From assembly GCA_001599595.1 (NCBI GenBank), contig BCHH01000010.1, positions 1,667-65,666 of the forward strand: a stretch of DNA of 64,000 bases, written 5' to 3'. The stretch comes from Beverwykella pulmonaria (taxonomy: Eukaryota > Ascomycota > Dothideomycetes > Pleosporales > Melanommataceae). The notes under the pieces are model-generated. The model was given only the letters and a program-made list of their open reading frames with translations, had not been told where the DNA came from and made no database searches. Of the stretch, positions 31,492 through 41,982 are shown piece by piece. Within the stretch, counting starts at the first letter, position 1; each line of letters opens with the position of its first letter. The position numbers were made by a program, and so were the translations under genes.

Positions 31492-33504
31492 TCAAGCTTC
31501 GGCAGGGAAGGTGGCCTTCGCCACAGCATAGTCGTCATGCGAGGCCGTGATCTCGAGCTCACCCTTTTCAAACATGTGCTCAGGCAGATGTACGGCACCC
31601 TCAGCATCAGTGCGAGCGGCGAACTCGCGCGCACCCTGACGGACGTGCACCAGGGCTCCTTCGAGCGGAGGGGCCTTGCCAACTGTCTGACGGCCCGCGG
31701 CAATGCGAATCACGGGGTTGCGCAGGCGCACTACTGCGGGCTGCAGCCCCATCGCCGGCAGCGCGGAGCGGTAGACCTGAAGCTCGGGATCGCCCAGCAG
31801 GTTGAGCGTGAACCTAGCCCAGCGCTCACAAGTCCAGCCGTACGGCGTGCCGGTCACGGTCATGCGGGTATCGTTGAGGAGGCCGAGGTTGCGCGTTGTG
31901 ACCAGGCGGTGGAAAAAGGCGCGCTGGTAGTCGTCGCCGACGCCGATCCACCCGTAGCGCGTGTTTCCTACGTATGCGACAGCGCCGCCGTTTGGATTCT
32001 TGAGCAGGACCTCGCTCATGGCGTCATTGACGTCGAACGCGTTGGTTGTGCAAGAGTCGGCCCACGCGATGAATCCAACCGGGTTGGTCAGCCCGGCGCA
32101 GATGGAGCTATTGAGACCGCAGCAACCGCCGCTCCAGCCGTGGCCGGAGAGCGAGACGAGATGCGGACCAGCATTGAGGCCGGCGCGCAGCTTCGTTGAG
32201 GTGAGGTAGTCGACGGGAGCTGCAGTCCGATCAACCAGCGAGAGATCGAACTCATCCTCGTAGTAGCGGTCGAAGGCGTCGATCCCGGGCAACTCTTTGG
32301 CCACCTGCTTGCGGAGCGTCTCCTGGTCTTTCATCGAGCCCTCCTCATCCAAAGGATCAATCTCGTAGCACTGCGGCGTGCGGTCCGCGAGTGGGCCGTG
32401 TACAATGATCCATTCCGTCGGGGCGGGGACGTTGGTCCCCCCAACTACGGTTACGCTTGGTGTCAGGTCTGTTGCTGATTTGACAAAGTACCAACCTCGC
32501 ACTGAGGCGCTCGGGTCCGTCTTGAACGGGAGGACACGGCGATCGTTTTCGGTGACGCGCGCAATCAATTCGAAAGTGGAAGGGCTTGGCTTCACATCGC
32601 ACCTCAAGAGCGTCCGCGACTGCGCAGCATCATGGCAGTATTGATTGTTAGCGAGGGCTGCGCTCGCGGCCGGATAGATCCAGCTGCGGCCGCCCCAGTC
32701 GGAAGCCGCGAGCAGCATCTTGCGCGGCCAGTTGAGATACGGTGCGCCGAGCTGCTCGTACGCCAGCGTCTTCTTGACGAAGGCTCTCGCCTCCACGGCG
32801 GTTTCAACGGGAGCGCGCCCGACGCTAAGATCGGTCTGCCAGATGACTCCATCCAGGTCGGCTCCGTCCCCGCGGGCCTGGCCATAGAGGCCGTTTCCAA
32901 CCGCATCCCAGTCGTGCAGCGGCACGTACACGGATGGCACCTGAAACGAGGAGGGGCTGGCGCCGGCAGGCGGTGCGTTCACATAGCTGCTAAGACTGGC
33001 ATAGTAGAAGTCGGTCGGCAGCAAGTTGCAGTCATAGAAGAACTGCAGTTGCGTGTTGACGAGCGAGGCCGGACCTTCAACCCGTATGAAGTTGGTCGCA
33101 GCGGCGCTGCGGGTCGAGTAAGTGTTGTTGGTGGTGAAGTACCATCCCGGGCTGGTGCTGCTACATGCGCCCGCCGAGTCGTATGGGATGAGCTGCCCGG
33201 TCTGCCGACTCACGAGCTGGTTCGCTGAGCTTGCATACCACCCGCCGCCGAAATTCACGGCGCAGATTTTCAGGCACGATCCAGTCCAGAAAGACGTGTT
33301 GTCGAGGGGCGGGTCCACGGTACCCAGATTGACGATGCCTTCCCGGGGCCCCGCCGCGCGCCGCACGGGCACGATGCTGACGTCGCCGCCAAGCAGCAAC
33401 CATCTACCGTGTTGGCGCACGTGCCGACCGGAACGCGTGACGATCGCCGAACTTCAATTGACGCAACTGACACCCCAACTTCAACACGCGACAACTCCAC
33501 CACC

Positions 33505-35553
33505 ATGACCCCGATTGAAGAAGCGCTTGCAGCGATTGAATCGCGCGAGCCAGGAGATGATCTTGTATACCAGGAATATGCTGACTGGTTTGGTGTAGAT
33601 AGAGTTACGTTGGCTCGAAGACACCAAGGCCGTCAGGGCTCGCGAACAGCCAAAAACTTCGATCAGAAGAAACTTACGCCACAACAAGAGGAGGAGCTTG
33701 TACTCTATATTAGAGACTTGACTATCCGTGGCCTACCACCTACTCGAGCCATGATACAGAATTTTGCCTCTACAATAGCCCACGAACGTGTTTCTTTGGC
33801 ATGGGTGACGCGCTTTAAGGCCCGCCACCATGATGCGCTCATCTCAAAATACACCTCCGCTATGGACGCTACGCGCCACGCAGCTGACTCATATATCAAG
33901 TACAAGTTGTACTTTGATCTCCTGCACGGAAAGATGGAGGAGCATGAGATAGAGCCTAAGAATAGCTACAATATGGACGAAAAGGGCTTTATGATTGGTG
34001 TGATCGGACGCTTAAAAAGAACCTTCACACGCGCCTAATGGGAGCGTAAAGAGGTTACTGCTGCCCTCCAGGACGGCTCTTGAAAATGGATAACAACTAT
34101 TGCTGCGGTCTGCGCTGATGGGACTGCGCTGCCGCCTGGCCTAATCTATGAGTCTAAAAACAGCACGCTACAGTCGTCATGGGTGGTCGATATTAAGGCT
34201 GGAGTACATGACGTATTTGTGGCTTCAAGCCCATCAGGATGGACAAATAATGACGTGGGATTGGCCTGGTTGGAGCAGGTCTTCGACCGCTGCACGAAGA
34301 AGAAAGCCCGCAATGGGAGAGACTGGCGCTTACTTATCCTTGACAGCCACGGCAGCCACCTTACAAAGGGGTTTTTGAACTACTGCCTTTGGCGTAAGAT
34401 CTATGTTGCAGTATTTCCACCTCACAGTACCTATACGCTGCAACCGCTTGACGTTGTTTGCTTTAAGCCACTAAGTAGCGTGTACTTAAAAAAGCTTGCA
34501 GAACACACCTAGAAGAGCCAAGGGCTAGTTCTAATTAAGAAGGACGACTTCTTCCTGTTGTTCTAGGACTCCTGGCATGAGAGCCTTAAGAAGCAGACAA
34601 TTCTGCGCTCTTGGGCTGCTACTGGTATATGGCCTATGGACTGAGAGAGAGTTATGAAACGCTTCCCACCTAGGCCCTAAAACAAGCCAAACAACAAGCT
34701 AGAGCTAGCGTGGCGTTAGGCGGATCGTCTCCTACACTTAGCAATTGATAAGCTGTTGTCTGAAGCTAAAGAGGTGTCTACTCTGCTTCACCACCTCACT
34801 AACTAGAACGAGCTTCTTATAGATGAAAACAAGGGCCTTCGCAAGGCTCTCACTACCAAAAAGAAGCACAATAAGAAGGGCAAGGTGCTTGATCTGCAGT
34901 AGCGCAAGGAGTACTATGGTGGGGCAGTGTTCTGGTCACCTAGAAAGATGAGGGAAGCTCAGACACGTGACGCAACGAATAAGAGACTTGCTGAAGAGGA
35001 ACAACTCCAAAAAGCTGAGATGAAGAAGCTTAAGGCTGCCAACGCNATATATAACAAGAAGCTTAAAGAACAGAGGCGTGTAGAGGCTGCAGCAAAGCGT
35101 GAGGAGCGTGAAAAGGAGAAGGCNGAAAAGGACGCTAAGAAAGCAGCTAAAAAGGCAGCTCAAAACACCCAGAAACCTATCTCAACTTCCCAAAAGGGTA
35201 AGCGCAAAGCCTCAACTCCNNNNNNNNNNNNNNNNNNNNNNNNNNNNNNNNNNNNNNNNNNNNNNNNNNNNNNNNNNNNNNNNNNNNNNNNNNNNNNNNN
35301 NNNNNNNNNNNNNNNNNNNGAAAAGGACGCTAAGAAAGCAGCTAAAAAGGCAGCTCAAAACACCCAGAAACCTATCTCAACTTCCCAAAAGGGTAAGCGC
35401 AAAGCCTCAACTCCTGCCTNGTCAAAACCCAAGCGCNAGAAGCGTTCTGGTGGTGCTGCAGCACCTGTTGAAGCTACACCTGCTGTTTCACCTAAGGTGA
35501 GCCGCAAGGGCCGCGCTGTCAAGCTACCCACCCGATACACACAAAGTAATTAA
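33505..35553 (+). pseudogene. pogo/Fot1-type transposase, broken by stops
   Basis: Starts MTPIEEALAAIE, followed by a psq-type helix-turn-helix (YQEYADWFGVDRVTLARRHQ), the CENP-B-like second helix-turn-helix (LTPQQEEELVLYIRDL, ERVSLAWVTRFKARH) and a DDE_1 domain (YNMDEKGFMIG; DWRLLILDSHGSH; VFPPHSTYTLQPLDV). At least nine stops interrupt it, including TAA after FTRA (34036-34038) and TAG after AEHT (34510-34512), mostly at positions where Gln or Trp is expected; this looks like RIP. The basic Lys/Ala-rich C-terminus carries the assembly gap and four single undetermined bases. Not functional. Confidence 0.85.
35220..35319. other. Assembly gap (100 N)
   Basis: Exactly 100 Ns. The 95 bases before it (35125-35219) recur identically after it (35320-35414). 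Single Ns also occur at 35046, 35124, 35420 and 35437. Confidence 0.95.
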
Positions 35554-36747
35554 TAGAAGTTGTTTGCAATAGTTAATATATTAATCCACCAAGAAATCCC
35601 GCGATAATAGCTATTGCTGCTGTTGTTACAGCCTCATGTTTGTAGTGGTGATAATCTTGATGGGGCGATCGTCACGCGTTCCGGTCGGCACGTGCGCCAA
35701 CACGGTAATGCCCCACGTACTACGGGCGATCTTCAGGAACCGGCGGATCACTTCCTGCAGGTCGCGGGAGTTTGTGCGCACGTCACCCCAGTAGCCGGAG
35801 ACGATGTCGGTGATGGAGACGACGCGGGCCCTGATGCCGCGGTCGCGTTTGGCCTGCGCGAGATCCTCGAATGCCGCCAGCATGCCCGGACGGCTGACGC
35901 CGGGCGTGATGGTGTCTGGGTTCCATGTGACGTTGTCGGTGATGACCAGGTAGTCGTACTTGACAGGGCCCGCCGCCGCCTGCGGGGGACCCACGCTCTT
36001 TGGGTTGATTACGTGATCGATGGCCATGTCGCGCAGCCGTTCTGCCTCCGCTGGGCTGCTGAGGAAGGGCTCAGGCTGCGCCATCATCCGGCTCTTGTCG
36101 AAGTTGGTGGGGTAGAGCTGCTTGAAGGCGGCGATGGCCTCTTCGGGGTCCATGACGGGCGCATCTTTGGACGTCTCAATCGCCAGCTGCACAGAGATAC
36201 AGAGCTCGAGCTGGCCCTTCTCGCCGATGCGCACCGGCGCGGCCTCGACAATGGCAATGCGGGTAGTCCCGATGGTATCGATTCGTACGGCACGAACAAC
36301 CGGCGGCGGGTTCTTGGCCCGGGCCTCGTAGGCCTGCGGGTTGGGCGGCGCGTAGCTGGGGGCTGGCAGTCCTTTATACACGGCTGCACGGTCGGGGCGA
36401 TGGGCGGTTCGGCACGAGCAGTCGGCGCCGCAGTGCATCGTGGAGCCCTGAGCCGGGCGTGGGTGCTGCAAGGGGACGACCAGGGTCGCATCCTCCGAGA
36501 CGCGCTCCCACTTCTCCTCGATGATCTTCAACCCGCGAGGCCAGGAGGGCTCAGGAACAGCAATGCTAAGTTGGGTTCTCGGTAGAGCCGGCTCACCGGG
36601 CTCTCCGCCGCTCTTGACGTCAGCCAGTTTGACGACAACACCGAACGGCGTCTTGGTGGTGGTCAGGCCCTCCCTGTCGAAGTGCAGCGAGACGACGACT
36701 GATTGGTCGTCGCCCTCCCTGTCATGGTAATGGTGCTCGCAACGCAT

Positions 36748-39321
36748 GGCTTGGGTTGTCTCAAAGTAGTATACAGCTACAAGGCACTACTGCTTTGTTA
36801 TCGTCAAGAATCGATAGTAGAGGCCATGTCGAGACAGGGTCATTATATATGCTACACGAATACAGCCAACTCCGCGCCAGAGACGGCAGAACCTCCATTA
36901 CCCCACAAGAGTCAGGAGATATGTTAAGACACCGATCATCATGCTCATGTTCAGGGATGGACTGATTGCTTCGAGCCAATGAAAGAGCCGAGTGCGCCCC
37001 ATACATATCCCACCATATATCAGGCTATCGTTCCACTTCATGACATATATCCCAGTGCGTATGCTCCACCAGTAAGAACTACACATGTATCCTCGAGGCT
37101 CAAAGACTGGCCTATGACTTTCTTAACAATGGCGGCTGATCACTGCTGATCGTCCCAGTAGATATTGAAGCGACAGCTATCTCTTACGTGGAATTGCCTA
37201 TACACACCACTCGTCTACGCCACAATAACTATGCTGAGTCCACCTCCTTTGAGCGGCCAAAACTAAGGAAGCACGTATTCGCCCAAGCAGTCTGCAATGG
37301 CTTGACGCTCCAACATTAACTTCCATCATCCATACTTGGGGCTCGTATCACCATCGCCTGGCTCTTGACCACTATCGTATTCGGAACAAGTCAATTGGTC
37401 TCATCTACAGCAGACTACGCATGCCTTCTATCTTCACGAGCGGCGGCGGAAGAAGCTTTCAGTGTCGAGGAAACGCCCATGGTCTTCACCAGTGCCCCCG
37501 CTCTGGTACCGACTTAGAGCGTCGGACGCTGAGTTGTAACTGCCCTCACGTCCACTCTAATTGCAGGTATCAGCGCAATTAGAGCCTGCCATACAGCCGT
37601 GGCCATATCATACCTGATGAAGAGGGATGTGATACGTTTTGACTTGTCAGGTGTCATGACCCGATTAAACCTTAAGTCGGCGCCAATGTGGGAGATGAGG
37701 GCCATAGTATGAAGACGATATCGTTGTCTCCACCATAAATGCGAACCCCCGGAATGAGCCAGTAGACCCAGGGTTTCGAATGGACAATACTAGCTATAGC
37801 ACAACGTATAAAAACCTCACATTCCACGGTCGTACAGATAAAAGGGGCAATAGAAGCTTCCAATGATGTATTCATGGACATTATTTTGTAGTAAGAGCTT
37901 CCTTACTGTAGAGACGCAAGCCAGAAGGTTCCTTCTTGTCGAGACAAGATGAGCTTCGTGATGCAAAAATATAGCATACAATTATGTTTCACCTACGTCT
38001 CTTCTCAACAGAAGATTCAACTGAAGACTTTGATCCCACTCCTATTCATCTCCGTTTTACCTCTCAAGTACCTTCGTAGACAGTATCTTGTCGCCCATCC
38101 CGTGTGATCACAGCTCACTTTAAACCGAATTCCTGCAGCTTATGCAGGCACACACTCAGCTTCTTATCAACCTATATTGCAGCTTCCTATATTAAGTTGT
38201 AGGCTTAAAACCACTTCTACGAAGGACAGATACTAACTAGGAGCATGATATTCAATACACTTCACTCAGAGCGATACGAAATTTTGAGGAGGGGCAGAGT
38301 CGAGCTCTGCTCGCCACTCCCCTAATACGAGTTGCGTCGCTCACGCGTTCAGCCGACACAACTAACAGACACCAATATTGTAAATCGAATGACCAGCAGT
38401 GGTCTAATGGAGGCTGCTGCTGTTAGATTAGGGTAAAAGAGGAAAAGTAGCTTCCCCACAAGATCATGCCCACCAGACCCAGCCTGCGGCTTGTTGATAG
38501 AGTTCCTCAGGACAAATCGTGTGGGCATGAGAGTGCTCATCATCCCCGCAATAAGGTCACTGGTAAAGTGAGAACACTATGATCTTTAGTGCAGACAATT
38601 TTACTAGGATTGCTCGAGTATGAATTTGCATCGCTGGTGATACGCTGGCTTCCTCGCTCTCGGTATGTCACTCGGGGCGGCTTGCGCCGCATGCGACCAG
38701 GCTAGGCTTTTGATAGAAGGAACTGCGAGAGATAAGTGGCTGAGTGGTGCTAATGTGATCACATCCTAAAGTGAGCTGAAGTGAATAGAACATGAAGAAG
38801 TATCGCCTTCAGATGCAAGGGGGAAGAGGAGGCCAGGGAAATCCTCTCGGACATCTTGTAATTTAGATGCTCACGCTGCGCCATAGCGAAGAGCTACTTT
38901 GCTCGAGTCCACCTCAGGCACGGGTTGAACGCTTGGATGCATGGTGCAGGGAACGGGTTTTGGTTTCTGTCAGCGTTATCACTCAATGCTGCATGTATAT
39001 GGGCATCCGAACACCATGCCATTCATTACAAGAGAACCATCGAATGCACCGAGAACCCCACCGAATACAAGACCCTCACCCCAACGAGATCACGAATACT
39101 TCTTCTGTCTTTCATCACAACTCTCTTTCATTCCTTTGGTAGCTAGATACAACGAAATTGCAACAGTCTACTGCCAAACCTTGCCTTGATCCTCCCTCTC
39201 TCAGTGCATTGCTGCTTCGGACATCGCATGGCTGCAAATCGCCTTCCACCATCGTGATTTTCTATATCGCACCCTTTACTCCACCCCAACGTGAACACCT
39301 TACAAACCGAGCTTGACTGCG
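36748..39321. other. Repeat-poor, gene-poor stretch
   Basis: About 2.6 kb without a gene I can support. Short hydrophobic frames exist (minus 37881-37672 and 37705-37514; plus about 37335-37520) that could be decayed pieces of a membrane protein, but no family is recognisable. Confidence 0.4.
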
Positions 39322-39437
39322 TGTAAGCCCAGGACACCGTACCGTCACGTGGATATGCTACTGACGAATCAGTCCGCCATATATATACATCACACAAAAT
39401 ACACATCTTGATATTCATTCCCCACACCCTGCTTACA
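39322..39437 (+). repeat. Solo LTR, family A
   Basis: 116 bp, TGTAAGCCC...CCTGCTTACA, collinear with the 9559-9692 LTR but missing about 18 bases in the middle (ATATATATCAGCTGTACAT region). No matching 5-bp duplication (CTGCG versus TTACT), so it is old or rearranged. Confidence 0.75.
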
Positions 39438-39599
39438 TTACTTTTCATAGAGAACCTAGGATCTATCAATTACACACCCTTAAGAAGCTACTTCTATAGC
39501 TTGGCCAAGCAGTGAGAACAGGCTATTTGCGTGATTTGATCCGAAAGAATCTTAAACGTCCTACTCTTCTGCAGCCTGATGTTGAGACAATCACGACAG

Positions 39600-40073
39600 C
39601 TAAGTTCTGGAATGCTCTTCACCCAAAATTCGCCTCATCTTCTCCACCGCTTCCTTCCCCATCTCGGCCGCCTCGCCTAGTTGCCCTTGCTCTCCAAACG
39701 TGGGCGCGAGGTTGTTCATTGCCGAGATGGTGCCGAGGACCCGTCTCCTCTTCTTCACCACATCCCTTAACATATTGGCTGACTCTTCTAGCTGCCATTG
39801 GTCTCCTAGCGTGATGGCAAGATTGTTCATCGCTGTGATTGTTTCGGGATTCTTTTCGCCGAGCATCCACCACCTCTTCTCCAACACTTCTTTCTTCATC
39901 TTCAAAGTTTCGTCCGGCTGTCCTTGCTCTCCAGTCATTGTGGCGAGGTTATTCATGACCGTGATCGTGAAAGGATGCACTTCACCGAACAGTTCGCTCT
40001 TCTTATCGGACACCAGCTGTTGGATAACACATCCCTCTGACCGCCATCTAAGGTACGTGACAAATCCTCTCAC
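39600..40073 (-). pseudogene. Kinesin-light-chain-type TPR fragment (NLR C-terminus type)
   Basis: A minus frame of 157 codons with three 42-residue TPR units (FTITVMNNLATMTGEQGQ; ETITAMNNLAITLGDQWQ; TISAMNNLAPTFGEQGQL), each followed by a KEVLEKRWWMLGEKNPE-like helix. The third unit is shortened. This repeat type forms the sensor end of many fungal NLRs, but no NTPase domain is found upstream and the frame has no ATG at its head. Best read as a detached remnant. Confidence 0.55.
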
Positions 40074-40180
40074 TTCATATATTTCGTCAAGTACAAGTCA
40101 TGCTGGGGCCCCATGGAACTCTTATACTTAAATCGGCCTGAGAATCGTCAGAGATAGTATTGATCTAGCTCCCTGATGTC

Positions 40181-40465
40181 TCAATTCAGCATCCAAAGCC
40201 AATTCTCTAATTCAACCTCATCCATCACTTGTGGTATCTGCGTAGAGAGTGCCTCAGCAGCCTGCTTAAGCTTCACCGTAGCTGGGCTGTCATCGCTCTC
40301 AATCAAACTTCTTACCTCGTATGCTCTTTCCGCGAAAACTCGAGGTCTCGATTCATCTTCATTTGCAAAGGCAATTTCGTATGCATCTTTGCAAGCTCGA
40401 ACGGGAAGTCCGGCCTTGTCGATTGTTGCTCCCCGCAACTCCTGCCAAGCCGATCGGAACAGCAC
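40181..40465 (-). pseudogene. C-terminal fragment resembling fungal SET-domain proteins
   Basis: A minus frame of 94 codons containing RACKDAYEIAFANEDESRP, RVFAERAYEVRSLIESDDSP and ATVKLKQAAEAL, the helical tail that follows the SET domain in many fungal SET proteins (the pattern A-Y-I-A-A-N...F-A-E-R-A-Y...E-G-D-D-S-P). The SET domain itself is missing upstream, where the sequence soon runs into other material. Tentative. Confidence 0.4.
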
Positions 40466-40876
40466 GTTCCCAGACCCGCGATTGTAGTACAGTAGCCACC
40501 ATCAACGTCGCACCCATATTAGTCACTTATAATACTTCGATATGCCTGCCTCGATGCCAGCTGCAACTTCGACCTCGTCTGCTTGCCGTGACTCGGCCTG
40601 CGCTAGTGGAGACGCGCTAGCCCCCTTCGTGCACTCATATCTGCGTCGTGCTCGCTTCGTTCGCGATCCAAATGCCACATTACGTTGAGAACCGTTGAGA
40701 GAGCTGATAAATCATCTGCCTCGATACCGCCAGTCGACGTGTAATAGCGCAAAGCATCGTGTCTCTTGGAAACCTGCACCGCCGATCGACCCTATGTCAA
40801 CGACTGAGCACTGGAGCACAGTCTGCAGCATGAGCACAAGCTCTTGGGTACCAATATATACAAAGAAAGGGATTAT

Positions 40877-41542
40877 CTATTCATCAGGGCAGTGGAGCTT
40901 GAACTCCTTCATGCGAGCCAGCGCGGCTTGAAAATTCTTGCAGAAGGCCAGCGCTGTGGGGTATTGATCCGACCTCAGTCTGTGATAATGCTGATAGATT
41001 GTGATCTTTTCAGTCAACCCATCCTGGCGGTAATGGGTGAAGATAGCCTGGTACATGGAATGGGCCGTCTTATGGGTTCGAACGGCCTCGAGCAGGTGTC
41101 CAGGAATGGTAGCCAAGATGACCTTCCGGATAGAGGCGTCCTTGTACAGCCACTTATCTTCTTCCTGCATCTTCTCCTTGACTCTGTCTTTGATGGCGTT
41201 ATGGTATTTGTTGATCTACTTCATAGCCTTGTCGTGGGCTTCAAGAATCACTGGGTCGGCAAACTCTTCTGGGGTGAGGACGGACTTGGGAGGCTGGAGC
41301 TTCGTGACTTGTGGGCAAAACTCAGTGCCGTTGAGGATTTTGAGAGCGTTGATGGATTCAGCCATGGTGCACAGGTGTAGTTCCCAGCGGGTGATATGTT
41401 CCCCATTGGGACCCAAAGTCGCGACGCCGTCGATCAGTGGTCGCGGATTTGTCATCGTGATGGCTGTGGGCAGGACGACGATACAAAGATATGCTTGTAG
41501 AGAGTGCAGGTGGTTGCCGCGTGTTAGTAACGCAGAAAGCAA
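40877..41542 (-). pseudogene. Copia gag fragment, family B
   Basis: Two minus frames in series (41542-41216 and 41170-40877) separated by one TAG read as a copia-type gag: PLIDGVATLGPNGEHITRWE, then ILATIPGHLLEAVRTHKTAH, MYQAIFTHYRQDGL and FQAALARMKEFKLHCPDE, ending at another TAG. The protein is truncated and cannot assemble particles. Confidence 0.65.
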
Positions 41543-41657
41543 TCGACACTGCGGAAATCCGGTAGCAGGATCGAGCTGTAGACGACTTACTACGTGCGGA
41601 TAGCCGGGATAACTAGTAGCCTGCTATGGAGCTTACTGTTGCGCAAGTTAGCGACCC

Positions 41658-41669
41658 GGGCTCATAACC
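41658..41669 (-). other. Primer-binding site of copia family B
   Basis: Minus-strand GGTTATGAGCCC directly after the LTR, the same half initiator-tRNA-Met site as in the element at 9693. Confidence 0.7.
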
Positions 41670-41844
41670 TGTCGTGATGTGACGAAGTAGATAGAGAGTG
41701 ACAATTGTTGTATTGATTCTACGGAGGAGCTACCGAAGAAAATATCTAGAGTCTTACCAGACACGGCAGGAGCCTGCCAAGGTAATCATAACAAACATGG
41801 AAGTGAGTCATATGAGCAAACATCATGTGACTCACCGGCCGACA
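41670..41844 (-). repeat. 5' LTR of copia family B
   Basis: 175 bp; on the minus strand it begins TGTCGGCCGGTGAGTCAC and ends TCACGACA. A diverged copy lies at 642-830. Confidence 0.7.
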
Positions 41845-41947
41845 CACACATTGAACGCACACACATCGAACGCACATACATCGAATGCACACACATCGAA
41901 AGCACATATATCGAACACACACATTGAACACACGCATCGAACACACC
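41843..41947 (+). repeat. Degenerate 14-bp tandem repeat
   Basis: About seven copies of a unit like ACACATCGAACGCAC between the LTR and the Crinkler-type gene. Confidence 0.8.
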
Positions 41948-41982
41948 TAATCGGGGCATACAGTAATTACAGCTGTTCCGAT

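Larger units (their letters stand above)
33407..35705 (+). mobile_element. pogo/Fot1-type (Tc1/mariner superfamily) DNA transposon
   Basis: Perfect 42-bp terminal inverted repeats (33407-33448 and 35664-35705) begin CCGTGTTGGCGCACGTGCC and are flanked by TA on both sides (33405-33406, 35706-35707). Inside is a plus-strand transposase with CENP-B-like and DDE_1 regions. Apparent length 2.3 kb includes a 100-N gap and a 95-base sequence given twice, so the true length is about 2.1 kb. Confidence 0.95.
31492..36747 (-). pseudogene. Gingipain-family (peptidase C25) cysteine protease, split by a transposon
   Basis: Two minus-strand open blocks, 36747-35707 and 33404-31492, are separated only by the transposon at 33407-35705 and its TA duplications. 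Removing one copy of that insertion brings the blocks into one frame of 984 codons with no stop or intron. Block 1 has the propeptide signature (GEPGEPALPRTQLSIAVPEP), then YDYLVITDNVTW and AKRDRGIRARVVSITDI of the C25 N-terminal half. Block 2 starts with WLLLGGDVSIVPVR and has the His loop (SLSGHGWSGGCCG), the Cys nucleophile region (FIAWADSCTTNAFD) and the C-terminal LLGDPELQVYRS, followed by an Ig-like tail. Such enzymes are endopeptidases, mostly bacterial and secreted. No signal peptide is visible at the chosen ATG. The sequence is intronless and GC-rich compared with its surroundings, suggesting horizontal acquisition. As it stands, translation would stop inside the transposon. Confidence 0.85.
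40740..41844 (-). mobile_element. 5' fragment of a second copia element (family B)
   Basis: From right to left on the minus strand: an LTR (41844-41670), a primer-binding site (41669-41658) and a gag reading frame (about 41600-40870). No pol region or second LTR follows, so it is truncated. Confidence 0.75.

Noticed and set aside
31537..33228. Long plus-strand frames (220 and 198 codons)
   Set aside because: Also shadows of the C25 peptidase coding strand.
35614..36585. 323-codon plus-strand frame
   Set aside because: Antisense shadow of the GC-rich C25 peptidase; no domain, and the minus frame has clear family motifs.
38281..38330. Hairpin-like GGCAGAGTCGAGCTCTGC stretch as an RNA gene
   Set aside because: A short stem alone, without the rest of any known RNA fold.
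41843..41947. CRISPR-like array
   Set aside because: Repeats are 14 bp, contiguous and degenerate, with no spacers; the genome is eukaryotic.
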